DNA of 64,000 nucleotides from Leifsonia sp052114085 (GCF_052114085.1 NZ_JBFREB010000001.1:1674001-1738000); one strand, 5' to 3'. Positions 42,153-52,061 are shown, numbered from the stretch's first letter. Numbers and translations: made by a program. The notes: generated by a model from the letters alone, not told the origin.

Positions 42153-43457
42153 TCACGCCGTGAGGGACGGCAGGCGCGCCTGGCGCAGCCAGGCGTCGAA
42201 GAACCTGTCGAGCGGCTCGTCCGCATACCGCGCCGCGAGCGACTCGAAGTCGGCGCTGGTGACCGTGCCGAAGCGGTGCACACGCGTCCACTCGCGGAGG
42301 AGGTCGAAGAACCGCTCGTCGCCGAGCCGCAGGCGCAGCGCGTGCAGGAGGCAGGCGCCCCGCTTGTAGACGCGGTCGTCGAACATGGAGTCCGGCCCGG
42401 GGTCGCCGAGCAGCAGATCCTTGGATGCGAGGAGCAGACCCGCGTGATGCACCCGCGCGTGCGCGTTGGCGCTCAGGCCTCCGGACGCCTCCGACCACAG
42501 CCATTCGGCGTAGCAGGCGAACCCTTCGTTCAGCCAGATGTCGCCCCACACGGAGAGGCCGACGCTGTTGCCGAACCACTGGTGTGCGAGTTCGTGGGCG
42601 ATCAGCCGCTCCGAACCGCCCCGACCGTCGACGTGCGTGGAACCGAACGTCGCCATCCCTTGCGCCTCGAGCGGGATCTCCAGCGGGTCCGCGGTCACGA
42701 CCACCGAGTACGACGGGAACGGGTACGGCCCGAACAGCCGCTGAAAGCACTCCAGCATCCGGCCGACCGGCTCGAAGTCGTGGAGCACCCGGGTCTGCAG
42801 CGCGGGCGGGTATGCCACGGCCCATTCGACGCCGTCCGAGTACCGCCGTTCGACGATGTACCGGCCGATCTGGACGGCCACCAGGTAGGTGGCGGTCGGC
42901 TCCTCGCGGTCGAACGTCCACGAGCCGCGGCCACCGACGACGCTGTGCCCGGTCGGCTCCCCGGTGGCGAGCACGGTGTACGCCTGCTCGGTAGTGATGC
43001 GGAGGCGGTAGGCGGCCTTGTCCGACGGCCGGTCGTTGCAGGGGAACCAGCTGGGCGCCCCGGACGGCTGTGACGCGACGATGACCCCGTCGGTCAGTTC
43101 CTCCCAGCCGAGCGTTCCCCACCGGGTGCGGCGCGGCACCGGCGAGCCGTCGTAGGCGACCTCGACGGTGAATTCGCTCCCGGCGGGCAGAGGGGCAGGA
43201 GGCACGATCCGCAGGTGCGTCGGTGTCTGGGTGAAGCGGACCCGTTTCTGCCCGTCGACCCGGACGCGCTTGGCCTTCAGGTGCACCAGGTCGAGAACGA
43301 TCGCGGACAGCCGGACGGACGCGCGCCCGCGGATCACCGCCGTCGCATCCAACCGGTTCGTCGCCACCCGGTAGTTCAGGTCGAGGTCGTAGCTGAGGAC
43401 GGAGAAGTCCGGGGTTCCGGACCGGGGCAGATACGCGTGCCGTGCCGGGTCCGTCAT
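42153..43457 (-). CDS. M1 family metallopeptidase
   Basis: A 434-residue aminopeptidase-like protein. The zinc site is LIAHELAHQWFG with the third ligand in NEGFACYAEW, and the substrate-end motif is FGSTHVDG in place of the usual GAMEN. The N-terminal beta domain is present, and the C-terminal domain is short compared with PepN (about 850 residues), as in the small M1 class. The ATG at 43457 overlaps the stop of the NRPS-like gene; a longer frame to 43502 lies inside that gene. No signal peptide is visible. The coupling suggests it trims or releases the NRPS product. Confidence 0.9.
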   Translation of the reverse strand: MTDPARHAYLPRSGTPDFSVLSYDLDLNYRVATNRLDATAVIRGRASVRLSAIVLDLVHLKAKRVRVDGQKRVRFTQTPTHLRIVPPAPLPAGSEFTVEVAYDGSPVPRRTRWGTLGWEELTDGVIVASQPSGAPSWFPCNDRPSDKAAYRLRITTEQAYTVLATGEPTGHSVVGGRGSWTFDREEPTATYLVAVQIGRYIVERRYSDGVEWAVAYPPALQTRVLHDFEPVGRMLECFQRLFGPYPFPSYSVVVTADPLEIPLEAQGMATFGSTHVDGRGGSERLIAHELAHQWFGNSVGLSVWGDIWLNEGFACYAEWLWSEASGGLSANAHARVHHAGLLLASKDLLLGDPGPDSMFDDRVYKRGACLLHALRLRLGDERFFDLLREWTRVHRFGTVTSADFESLAARYADEPLDRFFDAWLRQARLPSLTA

Positions 43458-46400
43458 CCGCCGACCCGTGCCCGGTACTCGCGCACGACCACTTCGCGCC
43501 ACGGTCCGATCGGGTTGCCGCTCCAGCGGCTGCCGGCCGGCACCGTCTCGCCGCGCATCACCAGGGACGCCGGTCCCACGGTGGCCTCGGCGCCGATGTC
43601 GGCGGCGGGCAGGATGACGCTGTGCGGGCCGAGCGTGCCGCCCCGCTCGATCGTGACCTGGTCCATGCTCATGATTCGATCATGGAACAGGTGGGTCTGC
43701 ACAACGCAGCCCCGATTGACGGTGGATGCGTCGCCCAGCGTGACCAGATCCGCCTCCGGGAGCCAGTAGCTGTCGATCCAGACGCCGGTGCCGATGCGCG
43801 CCCCCAGGCTGCGCAGCCACCAGGCCAGCGCCGGCGTGCCTGAGGCGGCCCAGGCGAACCACGGCGCGGCGACCATCTCGGTGAACGTGTCGGAGACCTC
43901 GCTGCGCCAGATGAACGACGACCAGAGCGGATGCTCGCCCGCGCGCAGCCTCCCGAGCAGCGCCCACTTGGCGGCGGTGCTCACGGCCGCTGCGACCGCG
44001 CCCGCGACAAGCAGGACCGGACTGCCCAGCACGACCGCCCAGACGGGGCCCCACGCCGTCTCGATGGCGCCGAGGGCGATCACGACGCCCAGGCCGATCG
44101 CGCACGTGACGAACACGGGCACGATGCGCAGCAGCTCCCACGCGGTGCGGGCCACGCGGAGCGCGGTCGGAGGCTCGAAGGTGCGCGAGAGGTCCGCATC
44201 CTGCACCTGGCGCCGGAGCCGGACCGGGGGAGAGCCCAGCCACGACGAGCCCGCCTTCGCTTTGCGCGGCGCGAACGAGAGCACCGCCACCAGACCGTCG
44301 CGCGGGACCCGATTGCCGGCGCCCGCCATTCCCGAGTTGCCCAGGAACGCGCGTGCCCCGATGTCGACGTTCGCGATGCGGACGTAGCCGCCGCCCAGCT
44401 CGTACGACGCGACGAGCGTGTCGTCGGCGAGGAAGGCACCGTCCCGGATGCGGGTCATGCGGGGGAGGAGCAGCACGGTCGAGGCCTCGACGTCCTTCCC
44501 GACCTGGGCCCCCAGCATCCGGAGCCAGACGGGAGTGAACAGGCTCGAGTACAGGGGGAACAGGATGGTGCGGGCGAGATCGAGGAGCCGCTCGGTCGAC
44601 CAGGACTGCCACCCGACGCGGCTGCGCACCGGGTAGACGCCCTCGCGCATCCCGATGCCGAGCAGGCGGACGAACACGACGACGAGTGTTGCGAGGACGA
44701 CGCCGGCGGCGAGAGTGCCGGGGATGAGGCCGGCCGCAGCCCGCGCGACCACGTCACCCCAGCTGTCCGCACCCCGGACGAAGGCCGCGACGACGCCCGC
44801 ACCGACGGCGAGGGAGACCACCGGAACCAGCGAGACGACCAGCGACGCCACGGCGTACGCCGCGACCCAGCGGGTGCGCCGCGGCGGGCGCTCCGCCGGC
44901 CACCAGTCGTGGGCGCGGCCGACCCGGACCGCGGGGGAGCCCGACCAGTTCTGCTGCGCCGGCACCCGGCCGAACACCGCCGACCCCGGCGCGACCGTCG
45001 CGTTCCGTCCGATCTTCGTCCCCGGCATGAGGGAACTCCGCGCGCCGACGGAGCTGCCCGCGCCGATCCGGATCTCGCCGATGCGCACCACATCTCCGTC
45101 GATCCAGTAACCGGCCAGGTCGACCTCCGGCTCGATGGACGCACCGGCACCGATGCGCAGCATGCCGGTCACCGGGGGCAGCGTGTGCAGATCGACTCCG
45201 CGGTCGATCGTCGCGCCGAGCGCGCGGGCGTAGTACAGGATCCATGGCGCGCCGGCGAGGCTCGCGGCGCCCACCTGATGAGCGACCTGCTCGGCGAGCC
45301 ACAACCGCAGGTGCACGCCCCCGCCGCGGGGATGGTCGCCCGCCTTCACCCCGAGGAGGAGGAGCCGGGCGGCGACGACGGCGATCGCCATCCGGCCCCA
45401 CGGCGTCACGAAGACGAGGAGGCCGACCACCAACCAGACGGGATCGACCGCAGGCAGTACGTCGAAACCGCCGAGGGGACGGAGGAGAAGGGAGGCCGTG
45501 AGCAGGTAGAGCAGCCAGCGGATGCCGCCCAGGATGAAGAGCGGCACACCGAGTACGGTCTGCAGCGCTCGCATTCGGAACGGTGTGGGCGGGACCACAT
45601 GGGTGGATGCGGCGGACGACGACGGCGAGCTCTCGGCCAGAGTCTGCGTGAGAGCGCCGAACCGGGGCGTCGCGTAGATGTCGGCCACTGTGATGTCGGG
45701 ATGCCGCCGGCGGATCAGCGAGACCAGCTGAGCGGCCGCGAGAGAGCCGCCGCCGAGGTCGAAGAAGTTGTCGTCGGGACCCGAGACCGGCAGCCCGAGA
45801 ACGTTGCGCCAGTCCTCTGCCAGGCCCTGCGCGACGGGATCGTCCGTCACGGCTCCCTCGCCGCTCGCGGCATCCTCCAGCGGCCAGGGGAGGGCCGCCT
45901 TGTCGACCTTGCCCGAGGTGCGCACCGGAAGCTCGTCCACGACGGCGAGGAGCGGCACAAGGGCAGCGGGGAGAGTCTTGCGCAGGTGCGCCAGGGACGC
46001 CGCGCGATCGAAGGCGTCAAGATCGGGGATCGCCAGGTAGCCCACGAGCACGTCGTTGCCGGCGGCCGACCGGCGTACCGCCGCGGCTGCGCCGGAGACA
46101 CCGGGCAGAGCCTGGAGGGCGGCCTCCACCTCGCCGAGTTCGATCCGCCGCCCGCCGAGCTTCACCTGGTCGTCCGTGCGGCCCAGGTAGAACAGTCCCT
46201 CCGGGTCGAAGCGGACGAGGTCTCCGCTCCGGTATGCGCGCTCCCAGCCGAGCGTGGGCATGGGCGCGTACTTCTCCGCGTCCTTCGCCGGGTCGAGGTA
46301 GCGGGCGAGGCCCACGCCGCCGATGACCAACTCGCCGCTCTCGCCGTCGGCGACAGGGTGGCCCGCCGCGTCAACGACCGCGAGGTCCCAGCCGTCGAGT

Positions 46401-47452
46401 GGCAGCCCGATCCGGACGGGTTCGCCGATCGAGAGCCGGGCCGCGCACGCGACCACCGTGGCCTCCGTCGGCCCGTAGGTGTTCCACACCTCGCGGCCCG
46501 GTACGGCGAGACGGCTCACCAGTTCGGGCGGGCACGCCTCGCCGCCGAAGATGAGCAGGCGGACGTTGTCCAGCGCATCCACCGGCCACAGCGCGGCCAG
46601 GGTGGGCACGGTGGAGACGACGGTGATGCGGCGGGCGGAGAGCCACGGCCCGAGGTCCATTCCCGTGCGGACCAGGGAACGCGGGGCCGGCACGAGACAC
46701 GCGCCGTGGGCCCAGGCGAGCCACATCTCCTCGCATGAGGCGTCGAAGGCGACGGAGAGACCGGCCAGGACCCGATCCTGGGGTCCGATCGGCTCGTCCT
46801 GCAGGAAGAGGCGCGTCTCGGCATCCACGAACGCGGCGGCCGAGCGGTGCCGCACGGCGACGCCCTTCGGCGTTCCGGTGGAACCGGACGTGAAGATGAT
46901 CCACGCGTCGTCCTCCGGCGCGGGAGGCTCGACGACGAACACGGCGGCGGTGCTGGGATGCGGCGCCTCCGCCGTGAAGACCGGGCGCGCCCCCTGCTCA
47001 TCGCGCAGCAGCAGCCCGCGATCGGTCAGGACGCCCCGGACCGCTGCCTCGCCGAAGACGAGCTCCGCGCGCTCTTCCGGGTCGTCGGCATCCACCGGCA
47101 CGTACGCCGCACCCGCCGCGAGCACGCTCAGGATGGCCAGGTACAGCTCCCGGGATCCGGACGACATCCGTACCCCGACGCTGTCTCCGCGGCGGATTCC
47201 GCTCTCACGCAGGCGGGCGGCCCCGGCGCCGGCGCGGGCGAGCAGTTCGCGGTAGCTCAGGGCACCCGCCGCATCCTCCAGGGCCGACGCATCAGGATAT
47301 CGCCGGGCGGACTCGCTCAGGATGTCGATCAGCGTCCGGGCCGCCGGCGCCGCGTCGCCGCGCAGCAGCAGCCCCGGGGGCGTTGTCGGGGCCGGCTGCG
47401 GGTCGGGCGCCGCCTGCCGAGCGGAGGGCTGCGATTCTGTGGCGTCGGGCAC
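43454..47452 (-). CDS. Pls/PosA-type non-ribosomal peptide synthetase-like protein (A-PCP-membrane-hexapeptide)
   Basis: A 1332-residue protein. Adenylation domain: IIFTSGSTGTPKGVAVRHR (about 182-200), NTYGPTEATVVA, YRSGDLVRFDPEG and the Lys in SGKVDKA. Carrier domain: NFFDLGGGSLAAAQL with the phosphopantetheine Ser at about residue 569. After that come several membrane helices and three regions of left-handed beta-helix repeats (IGAGASIEPEVDLAG, VGARSSLMPGTKIGRNATV, IGAEATVGPASLVMRGETV). Poly-epsilon-lysine synthetase and its relatives share the A-PCP-membrane order and make isopeptide-linked amino acid polymers. The activated amino acid is not known here. Confidence 0.9.
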   Translation of the reverse strand: MPDATESQPSARQAAPDPQPAPTTPPGLLLRGDAAPAARTLIDILSESARRYPDASALEDAAGALSYRELLARAGAGAARLRESGIRRGDSVGVRMSSGSRELYLAILSVLAAGAAYVPVDADDPEERAELVFGEAAVRGVLTDRGLLLRDEQGARPVFTAEAPHPSTAAVFVVEPPAPEDDAWIIFTSGSTGTPKGVAVRHRSAAAFVDAETRLFLQDEPIGPQDRVLAGLSVAFDASCEEMWLAWAHGACLVPAPRSLVRTGMDLGPWLSARRITVVSTVPTLAALWPVDALDNVRLLIFGGEACPPELVSRLAVPGREVWNTYGPTEATVVACAARLSIGEPVRIGLPLDGWDLAVVDAAGHPVADGESGELVIGGVGLARYLDPAKDAEKYAPMPTLGWERAYRSGDLVRFDPEGLFYLGRTDDQVKLGGRRIELGEVEAALQALPGVSGAAAAVRRSAAGNDVLVGYLAIPDLDAFDRAASLAHLRKTLPAALVPLLAVVDELPVRTSGKVDKAALPWPLEDAASGEGAVTDDPVAQGLAEDWRNVLGLPVSGPDDNFFDLGGGSLAAAQLVSLIRRRHPDITVADIYATPRFGALTQTLAESSPSSSAASTHVVPPTPFRMRALQTVLGVPLFILGGIRWLLYLLTASLLLRPLGGFDVLPAVDPVWLVVGLLVFVTPWGRMAIAVVAARLLLLGVKAGDHPRGGGVHLRLWLAEQVAHQVGAASLAGAPWILYYARALGATIDRGVDLHTLPPVTGMLRIGAGASIEPEVDLAGYWIDGDVVRIGEIRIGAGSSVGARSSLMPGTKIGRNATVAPGSAVFGRVPAQQNWSGSPAVRVGRAHDWWPAERPPRRTRWVAAYAVASLVVSLVPVVSLAVGAGVVAAFVRGADSWGDVVARAAAGLIPGTLAAGVVLATLVVVFVRLLGIGMREGVYPVRSRVGWQSWSTERLLDLARTILFPLYSSLFTPVWLRMLGAQVGKDVEASTVLLLPRMTRIRDGAFLADDTLVASYELGGGYVRIANVDIGARAFLGNSGMAGAGNRVPRDGLVAVLSFAPRKAKAGSSWLGSPPVRLRRQVQDADLSRTFEPPTALRVARTAWELLRIVPVFVTCAIGLGVVIALGAIETAWGPVWAVVLGSPVLLVAGAVAAAVSTAAKWALLGRLRAGEHPLWSSFIWRSEVSDTFTEMVAAPWFAWAASGTPALAWWLRSLGARIGTGVWIDSYWLPEADLVTLGDASTVNRGCVVQTHLFHDRIMSMDQVTIERGGTLGPHSVILPAADIGAEATVGPASLVMRGETVPAGSRWSGNPIGPWREVVVREYRARVGG

Positions 47453-47510
47453 GACGGCACGCTACGGGCGGCGGGTTAAGCGCCGGTGAACGGCGACCGT
47501 GGCGGCCCCG

Positions 47511-47873
47511 TCAGCCCTCGCCGAGCGCGTGGAGCAACTGGGCCTTGTTCATGCGGGAGTACCCCTGGATTCCGCGACCCTTCGCCCGATCCCGAAGCTC
47601 CCGGAAGGTGGGGATGCCGGTGTCGGATGCCGGAGCGGCGACGTGCTCCGCGACGGACTTCGCCGACACCCGCGCATCATCCGCCGTCTTGTTCGCACGC
47701 CGGACCGCCTTCTTGGCGTCCTTCGCGGCCTGCGCCAGCCGGTCGTGGAGGTCCTCGGCCTGCCGCTTGGTCTTCTTGTCGAGTTTCTTGACCGCCTTCT
47801 CCGCGTCGCCGACCGCGACGCGTGCGGTGTCCAGCGCGTGCTCGGCGGCCTTCTCGGCCTTGCTCTTCGCCAC
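47511..47873 (-). CDS. coiled-coil protein with Rho-N/SAP-like C-terminus
   Basis: A 120-residue basic protein. An Ala/Lys/Glu-rich coiled coil (AEKAVKKLDKKTKRQAEDLH) makes up the first 80 residues. The C-terminal IPTFRELRDRAKGRGIQGYS and MNKAQLLHAL resemble the Rho N-terminal/SAP-like helix-extended-helix fold that binds nucleic acid. GTG at 47873 is chosen because AAGGAGG lies 5 nt upstream; the open frame continues to 47894. It could be nucleoid-associated. It is not obviously linked to its neighbours. Confidence 0.75.
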   Translation of the reverse strand: MAKSKAEKAAEHALDTARVAVGDAEKAVKKLDKKTKRQAEDLHDRLAQAAKDAKKAVRRANKTADDARVSAKSVAEHVAAPASDTGIPTFRELRDRAKGRGIQGYSRMNKAQLLHALGEG

Positions 47874-47937
47874 GGTTGCCTCCTTGCGGGTCACGCCCTC
47901 GTGGGCCCAACCATACGGGCGCGGGACGCTGTGCGCG

Positions 47938-48417
47938 CTAGTGGATTTTCGCGTCCTCCGCGAGGCGCGCGAGCAGCGCGTCCAGAATGGGCCGCTGCGC
48001 CTTCGTCAGCTTCAGCCGCGCCTGCTCGACCGGGAACCACCGGGCGTCATCCACCTCAGGGAACTCCTGCATCCGGCCCGAACGCGGCGGCCACTCGAGT
48101 GGGAAGGTATTGCTGCGGATCGCCTCGGGCTCGAACTCGCTCTCCGCGGCGAATACGACGATCGTCTTGCCCGACCCGCGGAACTCGCCCAGGGGGCGGT
48201 AGTCGGCGTCGGGCGCCGGCGTGCCGATCTCCTCGGCGAACTCCCGCCGGGCCGCAGCGAGTTCGTCACCGAGGTCGGTCTCCTCCACGATCCCTTTCGG
48301 CACCGACCAGGCTGCTTCGTCCTTCCGGGCCCAGAACGGTCCGCCCATGTGGGCGATCCACACCTCCACGTCGGTACGACGGCGGTAGAGGAGCAGGGCG
48401 GCACTGCGCACGGTCAT
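47938..48417 (-). CDS. Nudix hydrolase
   Basis: A 159-residue protein with a clear Nudix box GIVEETDLGDELAAARREFA followed by EEIG. It begins RSAALLLYRRR, with WSVPKG just before the box, like the Ap4A/diadenosine-type or MutT-like NTP pyrophosphohydrolases of actinobacteria. The substrate is unknown. It is divergent from a second Nudix gene at 48494 with 76 bp between them. Confidence 0.9.
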   Translation of the reverse strand: MTVRSAALLLYRRRTDVEVWIAHMGGPFWARKDEAAWSVPKGIVEETDLGDELAAARREFAEEIGTPAPDADYRPLGEFRGSGKTIVVFAAESEFEPEAIRSNTFPLEWPPRSGRMQEFPEVDDARWFPVEQARLKLTKAQRPILDALLARLAEDAKIH

Positions 48418-48493
48418 GAGGACAGCCTCCCACTAGACGTCGCCGCGTGACTGCGCGTCGGGATGCGGCCCTCCGCCCGACTAACGTGGAGGT

Positions 48494-48952
48494 GTGGACT
48501 CGGGTGACGCGTGGGTGGAAGGGCCGGACGGCCAGCGGTTCTGGGGTCGGTTCGGCGCCGCGGGGCTGCTCGTGCACGACCTGCGGCGCGGTGTGCTGCT
48601 GCAGCACCGAGCCGACTGGAGCCACTTCGGCGGCACCTGGGGTCTGCCCGGTGGAGCGCGTCACGGGGGCGAGAGTGCGGTCGACGGCGCCCTGCGCGAG
48701 GCCGCCGAAGAGGCCGCGGTGCCTCCCGACGCCGTGCAGGTGCTCTTCGAGAGCGTTCTGGATCTCGGCTTCTGGTCCTACACGACGGTCGTCGCCCAGG
48801 CCGTGCGGTCGTTCGAGGCGCGCATGGCCGACGTCGAGAGCATCGAGCTGCGCTGGGTGCCGGTCGACGAGGTCGTCGCCCTACCGCTGCACCCCGGCTT
48901 CGCCGGGTCGTGGCCCGCCCTGCGCGCCCGCCTCACCGCCCTCTCCGACTGA
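48494..48952 (+). CDS. Nudix hydrolase
   Basis: A 152-residue protein with the Nudix box GARHGGESAVDGALREAAEE and the preceding WGLPG. The start is a GTG; a TAACGT box ends 6 nt upstream, and GGAGGT lies between, so either leaderless or Shine-Dalgarno initiation is possible. The C-terminal ELRWVPVDEVVALPLHPGF is typical of MutT-like enzymes. The substrate is unknown. Confidence 0.9.
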   Translation: MDSGDAWVEGPDGQRFWGRFGAAGLLVHDLRRGVLLQHRADWSHFGGTWGLPGGARHGGESAVDGALREAAEEAAVPPDAVQVLFESVLDLGFWSYTTVVAQAVRSFEARMADVESIELRWVPVDEVVALPLHPGFAGSWPALRARLTALSD

Positions 48953-48981
48953 CGCCGGGAGAGGGGCGACCGGTCGTCGGG

Positions 48982-49317
48982 TCAGGATACGAGGCGCGGC
49001 CAGAGCAGCGAGCTGGGGACGTCGTCGCAGCCGTCCGGCAGGCCGGTGTACGACGCCGCCCCGGGGTACGGCGCGGCGCCGGGGTAGGCGGGCGCGCCGG
49101 GATAGCCCGGCGACCCGCGGTACGCGTGGGTGCTCTGAGTGAACAGCCGGTCGCCGCGGATCGTGCCGAGGTAGTTCCCGTCGGGGGTGACGGCATCGTC
49201 ATCGCTCCACGGGAACCAGCCGATCCAGTCGCCATCCGGATTGAACAGATCCCGGGACCTCGGTTCGGTCCGGAACGCTATCCACACTCCCTGACTGTCA
49301 TGCAGGTATACGGTCAT
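48982..49317 (-). CDS. 4-fold beta flower domain protein
   Basis: A 111-residue protein. The N-terminal 55 residues match the beta-flower pattern: DLFNPDGDWIGWFPWSDDD and VTPDGNYLGTIRGDRLF. The second half is a Pro/Gly/Tyr repeat (PGYPGAPAYPGAAPYPG) that is probably disordered. The function is unknown. It converges with the Nudix gene with a 29-bp gap. Confidence 0.75.
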   Translation of the reverse strand: MTVYLHDSQGVWIAFRTEPRSRDLFNPDGDWIGWFPWSDDDAVTPDGNYLGTIRGDRLFTQSTHAYRGSPGYPGAPAYPGAAPYPGAASYTGLPDGCDDVPSSLLWPRLVS

Positions 49318-49426
49318 CGTCGATCATGCCTTTCGGGTCGGCATCGTCGTTGAATGAATTATCCTCACGTCGGCCCGTACGTGCAAGCGACGCGCCGGTG
49401 TCGGCGGACGCCACGAGAATGGGTGG

Positions 49427-51133
49427 ATGCACATCCTCCTCGAGCGCGACGTCCGCGGCAGCGCCCGCGTGACGTGGCTCGACACGTCGGCGGACGTGCG
49501 AGAGGACGCGGGCGAGGAACGTTCATCGGTCGTGGAGATCGCTCGCTTGCCCGCCCTCGTGGCGGCGGAGGAGGGCCGCCAGGATCGCCCGCGCTGGGTC
49601 TGGGACGACACCCGCCTCTGGTACCCGGCCCTTCTGGCTGCCGGCGTGCGCGTCGAACGTTGCATCGATCTGAGGTTGTGCCACGCCATTCTGCGCAACT
49701 CCACACTGGCGGCCGGCTCGGCTCTCGCGGCCGCCGCCCCCGGGCCCTGGGATGCGATCGCCGATCCTGTGGAGGAGACCCCCGCGGTCCACACGACCCT
49801 CTTCGACCTCGACGAGCCGGTGCCGGATGCCGGATCGGCCGTCCGCTCCGCCCGCACCGAATTCGCGGCACAGGAAGACGCGGTGGCCGGCAGCACCGAT
49901 CCGCGACGGCTCCGCCTCCTTCTCGCCGCCGAGTCCGCTGGGGCGCTGGTCGGCGTCGAACTGCAGCACGCCGGCCTCCCGTACAGCGTTCAGCGTCACG
50001 ACGAGCTGCTGACGGCGCTGCTCGGTTCCCGCCCGGCACACGGCCGCCCGACCATCCTGGAGGAGCTCTCGCGCGACATCCGCTCGCACCTCGACGCGCC
50101 GGAGCTCAATCCGGACAGCCCGCCCGACCTCCTCAAAGCCCTGCAGCGCGCGGGAGTGATGGCGACCTCCACCCGATCGTGGGAACTGCGCCGCCTCGAG
50201 CATCCCGTCATCGAGCCGCTGCTGCGGTACAAGAAGCTCTCCCGGCTGCTCATGGCCAACGGATGGACGTGGCTCGACGCATGGGTTCGCGACGGGAGGT
50301 TCCGTCCCGACTACGTACCGGGTGGCGTGGTCACCGGCCGCTGGGCCACCCGTGGCGGCGGCGCACTGCAGTTGCCCAAGCAGGTGCGCGGCGCTGTCGT
50401 CGCCGATCCGGGCTGGAAACTCGTGGTCGCGGATGCGGCCCAACTGGAGCCGCGTGTGCTCACGGGGCTGGCGGGCGACCAGGCGATGGCGGCGGCTGGA
50501 CGCGGGAAAGACCTCTATGAAGGCATCGTGGCATCGGGGGCCGTCGAAGAGCGCGCCCAGGCCAAGGTCGCGATGCTGGGCGCCATGTACGGCGCGACGA
50601 CGGGGGAGAGCGGCCGGTTGATGCCGCGCCTCACCCGCGCCTTCCCCCGGGCGATCCGGCTGGTCGAGGATGCCGCGCGCGCCGGGGAGCGCGGCGAGAA
50701 GGTGACGTCCCGGTTGGGGCGCAGTTCCCCGCTCCCCGGGCCCGCCTGGGCCAGTACGCAGTCGGCGGCGTCGGCGGCCGACTCGACGGACGCGGATGAG
50801 CGCCGGGCTCGCAGTCAGGCGCGCGACTGGGGCCGCTTCACCCGCAACTTCGTCGTTCAGGCCAGCGCGGCGGAGTGGGCGCTCTGCTGGATGGCGGAGT
50901 TGCGCAACCGGCTGACGGCGCTCGCTCCCGACGCCGCGCTCGTGGAGGCGCCGCATCTCGTGTACTTCCTCCACGATGAGGTGATCGTCCACACCCCGGC
51001 ACTGCTGGCGGAGGAGGTCGCCGCGGCCGTGCGCGCGTCCGCCGAGCAGGCCGGTCGTCTGCTCTTCGGGGGTTTCCCGGTCGAGTTCCCGGTGACCGCG
51101 GCGATCGTCGACAGCTACGCGGAAGCCAAATGA
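49427..51133 (+). CDS. bifunctional 3'-5' exonuclease/DNA polymerase, family A
   Basis: A 568-residue protein of the actinobacterial stand-alone class related to PolA without the 5' nuclease. The N-terminal 190 residues form the divergent exonuclease-like region (LWYPALLAAGVRVERCIDLR). The polymerase domain has VVADAAQLEPRVLTGLAGD (motif A), the finger motif AKVAMLGAMYGATTGESGRL (motif B) and VYFLHDEVIVHTP (motif C). It has an insertion rich in Ala, Ser and Asp at about residues 440-465. It is likely involved in repair synthesis. Confidence 0.93.
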   Translation: MHILLERDVRGSARVTWLDTSADVREDAGEERSSVVEIARLPALVAAEEGRQDRPRWVWDDTRLWYPALLAAGVRVERCIDLRLCHAILRNSTLAAGSALAAAAPGPWDAIADPVEETPAVHTTLFDLDEPVPDAGSAVRSARTEFAAQEDAVAGSTDPRRLRLLLAAESAGALVGVELQHAGLPYSVQRHDELLTALLGSRPAHGRPTILEELSRDIRSHLDAPELNPDSPPDLLKALQRAGVMATSTRSWELRRLEHPVIEPLLRYKKLSRLLMANGWTWLDAWVRDGRFRPDYVPGGVVTGRWATRGGGALQLPKQVRGAVVADPGWKLVVADAAQLEPRVLTGLAGDQAMAAAGRGKDLYEGIVASGAVEERAQAKVAMLGAMYGATTGESGRLMPRLTRAFPRAIRLVEDAARAGERGEKVTSRLGRSSPLPGPAWASTQSAASAADSTDADERRARSQARDWGRFTRNFVVQASAAEWALCWMAELRNRLTALAPDAALVEAPHLVYFLHDEVIVHTPALLAEEVAAAVRASAEQAGRLLFGGFPVEFPVTAAIVDSYAEAK

Positions 51134-51200
51134 TGCACCGAGCGGAATGCCCGAGTGTCGGAGTTGGTTGTCACGGGAGACCTGACCGAGGATGGACACC

Positions 51201-52061
51201 ATGACCGACACCGCCACCGCCCGCGACGACGCCAACAGGACCGACCCGGACGCCGTGCTCGCCCGCTATCGCGCCCGCCGCGAGCAGGCCGTCACCGCGC
51301 CCCAGGGGAACCTCGCGCTGGTGAACACGCAGTGGATCACCGGCGACCCGGAGTCGGAGCAGCCGATCTGGGGCGTTCCCGGCCTGTGGTCACCGCTGCC
51401 GAAGGGCGAGTCGGGCCTCAAGGTGACTGCGTCCGCGGCCGACAACATCGTCGTCGACGACGTTCTCGTCGACGGTTCCGCGATCGTCCGTGGAAAGAAC
51501 GACCCCAACCCGAGCGCGATCCGCTTCAGCGACACGCAGACCGGTTTCGTCATCGCCAGCGAGGACGGCGACTACGCCCTGCGAGTCTGGGACGCGAACT
51601 CCGAGGCGATCCAGGAGTTCGGATCCATCGACGCCTTCCCGTTCAACCGCGACTGGATCATCACGGCCTCGTTCAGCCCGATCGAGGGCGGCAAGACGAT
51701 CGGCTTCGAGCACCTGAAGGATGACGGCGCGACCCGCGACATGGTCATCCCGGGCGAGATCACCTTCACGAAGGACGGCGTCGACTACAACCTGGCCGCC
51801 TTCAAGGCCGGGCGCGCGCTGCAGCTCGTGTTCGCTGACACGACGAACGGTGACAACACCTACTCCGTCGGCCGGTTCCTGTTCGTGGTGCCGAACGAGG
51901 ACGGGACGGTCACGCTCGACTTCAACCTGGCCGTGCTCCCGCCGTGCGCGTTCAGCTACAACTTCAACTGCCCGCTGCCTCCGGCGCAGAACCGCTTTGC
52001 GGTCCCGATCGAGGCGGGCGAGAAGAACGTCCTGAACAAGCAGGGCGAGCTGCTTCACTAG
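51201..52061 (+). CDS. DUF1684 family protein
   Basis: A 286-residue protein. DUF1684 hallmarks are present: DYNLAAFKAGRALQLVFADTT, NTYSVGRFLFV and LAVLPPCAFSYNFNCPLPPA followed by QNRF. ATG at 51201 is preferred because GAGG lies about 10 nt upstream; ATG at 51192 is an alternative. The biochemical function is unknown. No signal peptide is visible. Confidence 0.88.
   Translation: MTDTATARDDANRTDPDAVLARYRARREQAVTAPQGNLALVNTQWITGDPESEQPIWGVPGLWSPLPKGESGLKVTASAADNIVVDDVLVDGSAIVRGKNDPNPSAIRFSDTQTGFVIASEDGDYALRVWDANSEAIQEFGSIDAFPFNRDWIITASFSPIEGGKTIGFEHLKDDGATRDMVIPGEITFTKDGVDYNLAAFKAGRALQLVFADTTNGDNTYSVGRFLFVVPNEDGTVTLDFNLAVLPPCAFSYNFNCPLPPAQNRFAVPIEAGEKNVLNKQGELLH

Noticed and set aside
43931..46738. 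A 935-codon open frame opposite the NRPS-like gene
   Set aside because: Antisense shadow: the opposite strand has complete adenylation and carrier domain motifs.
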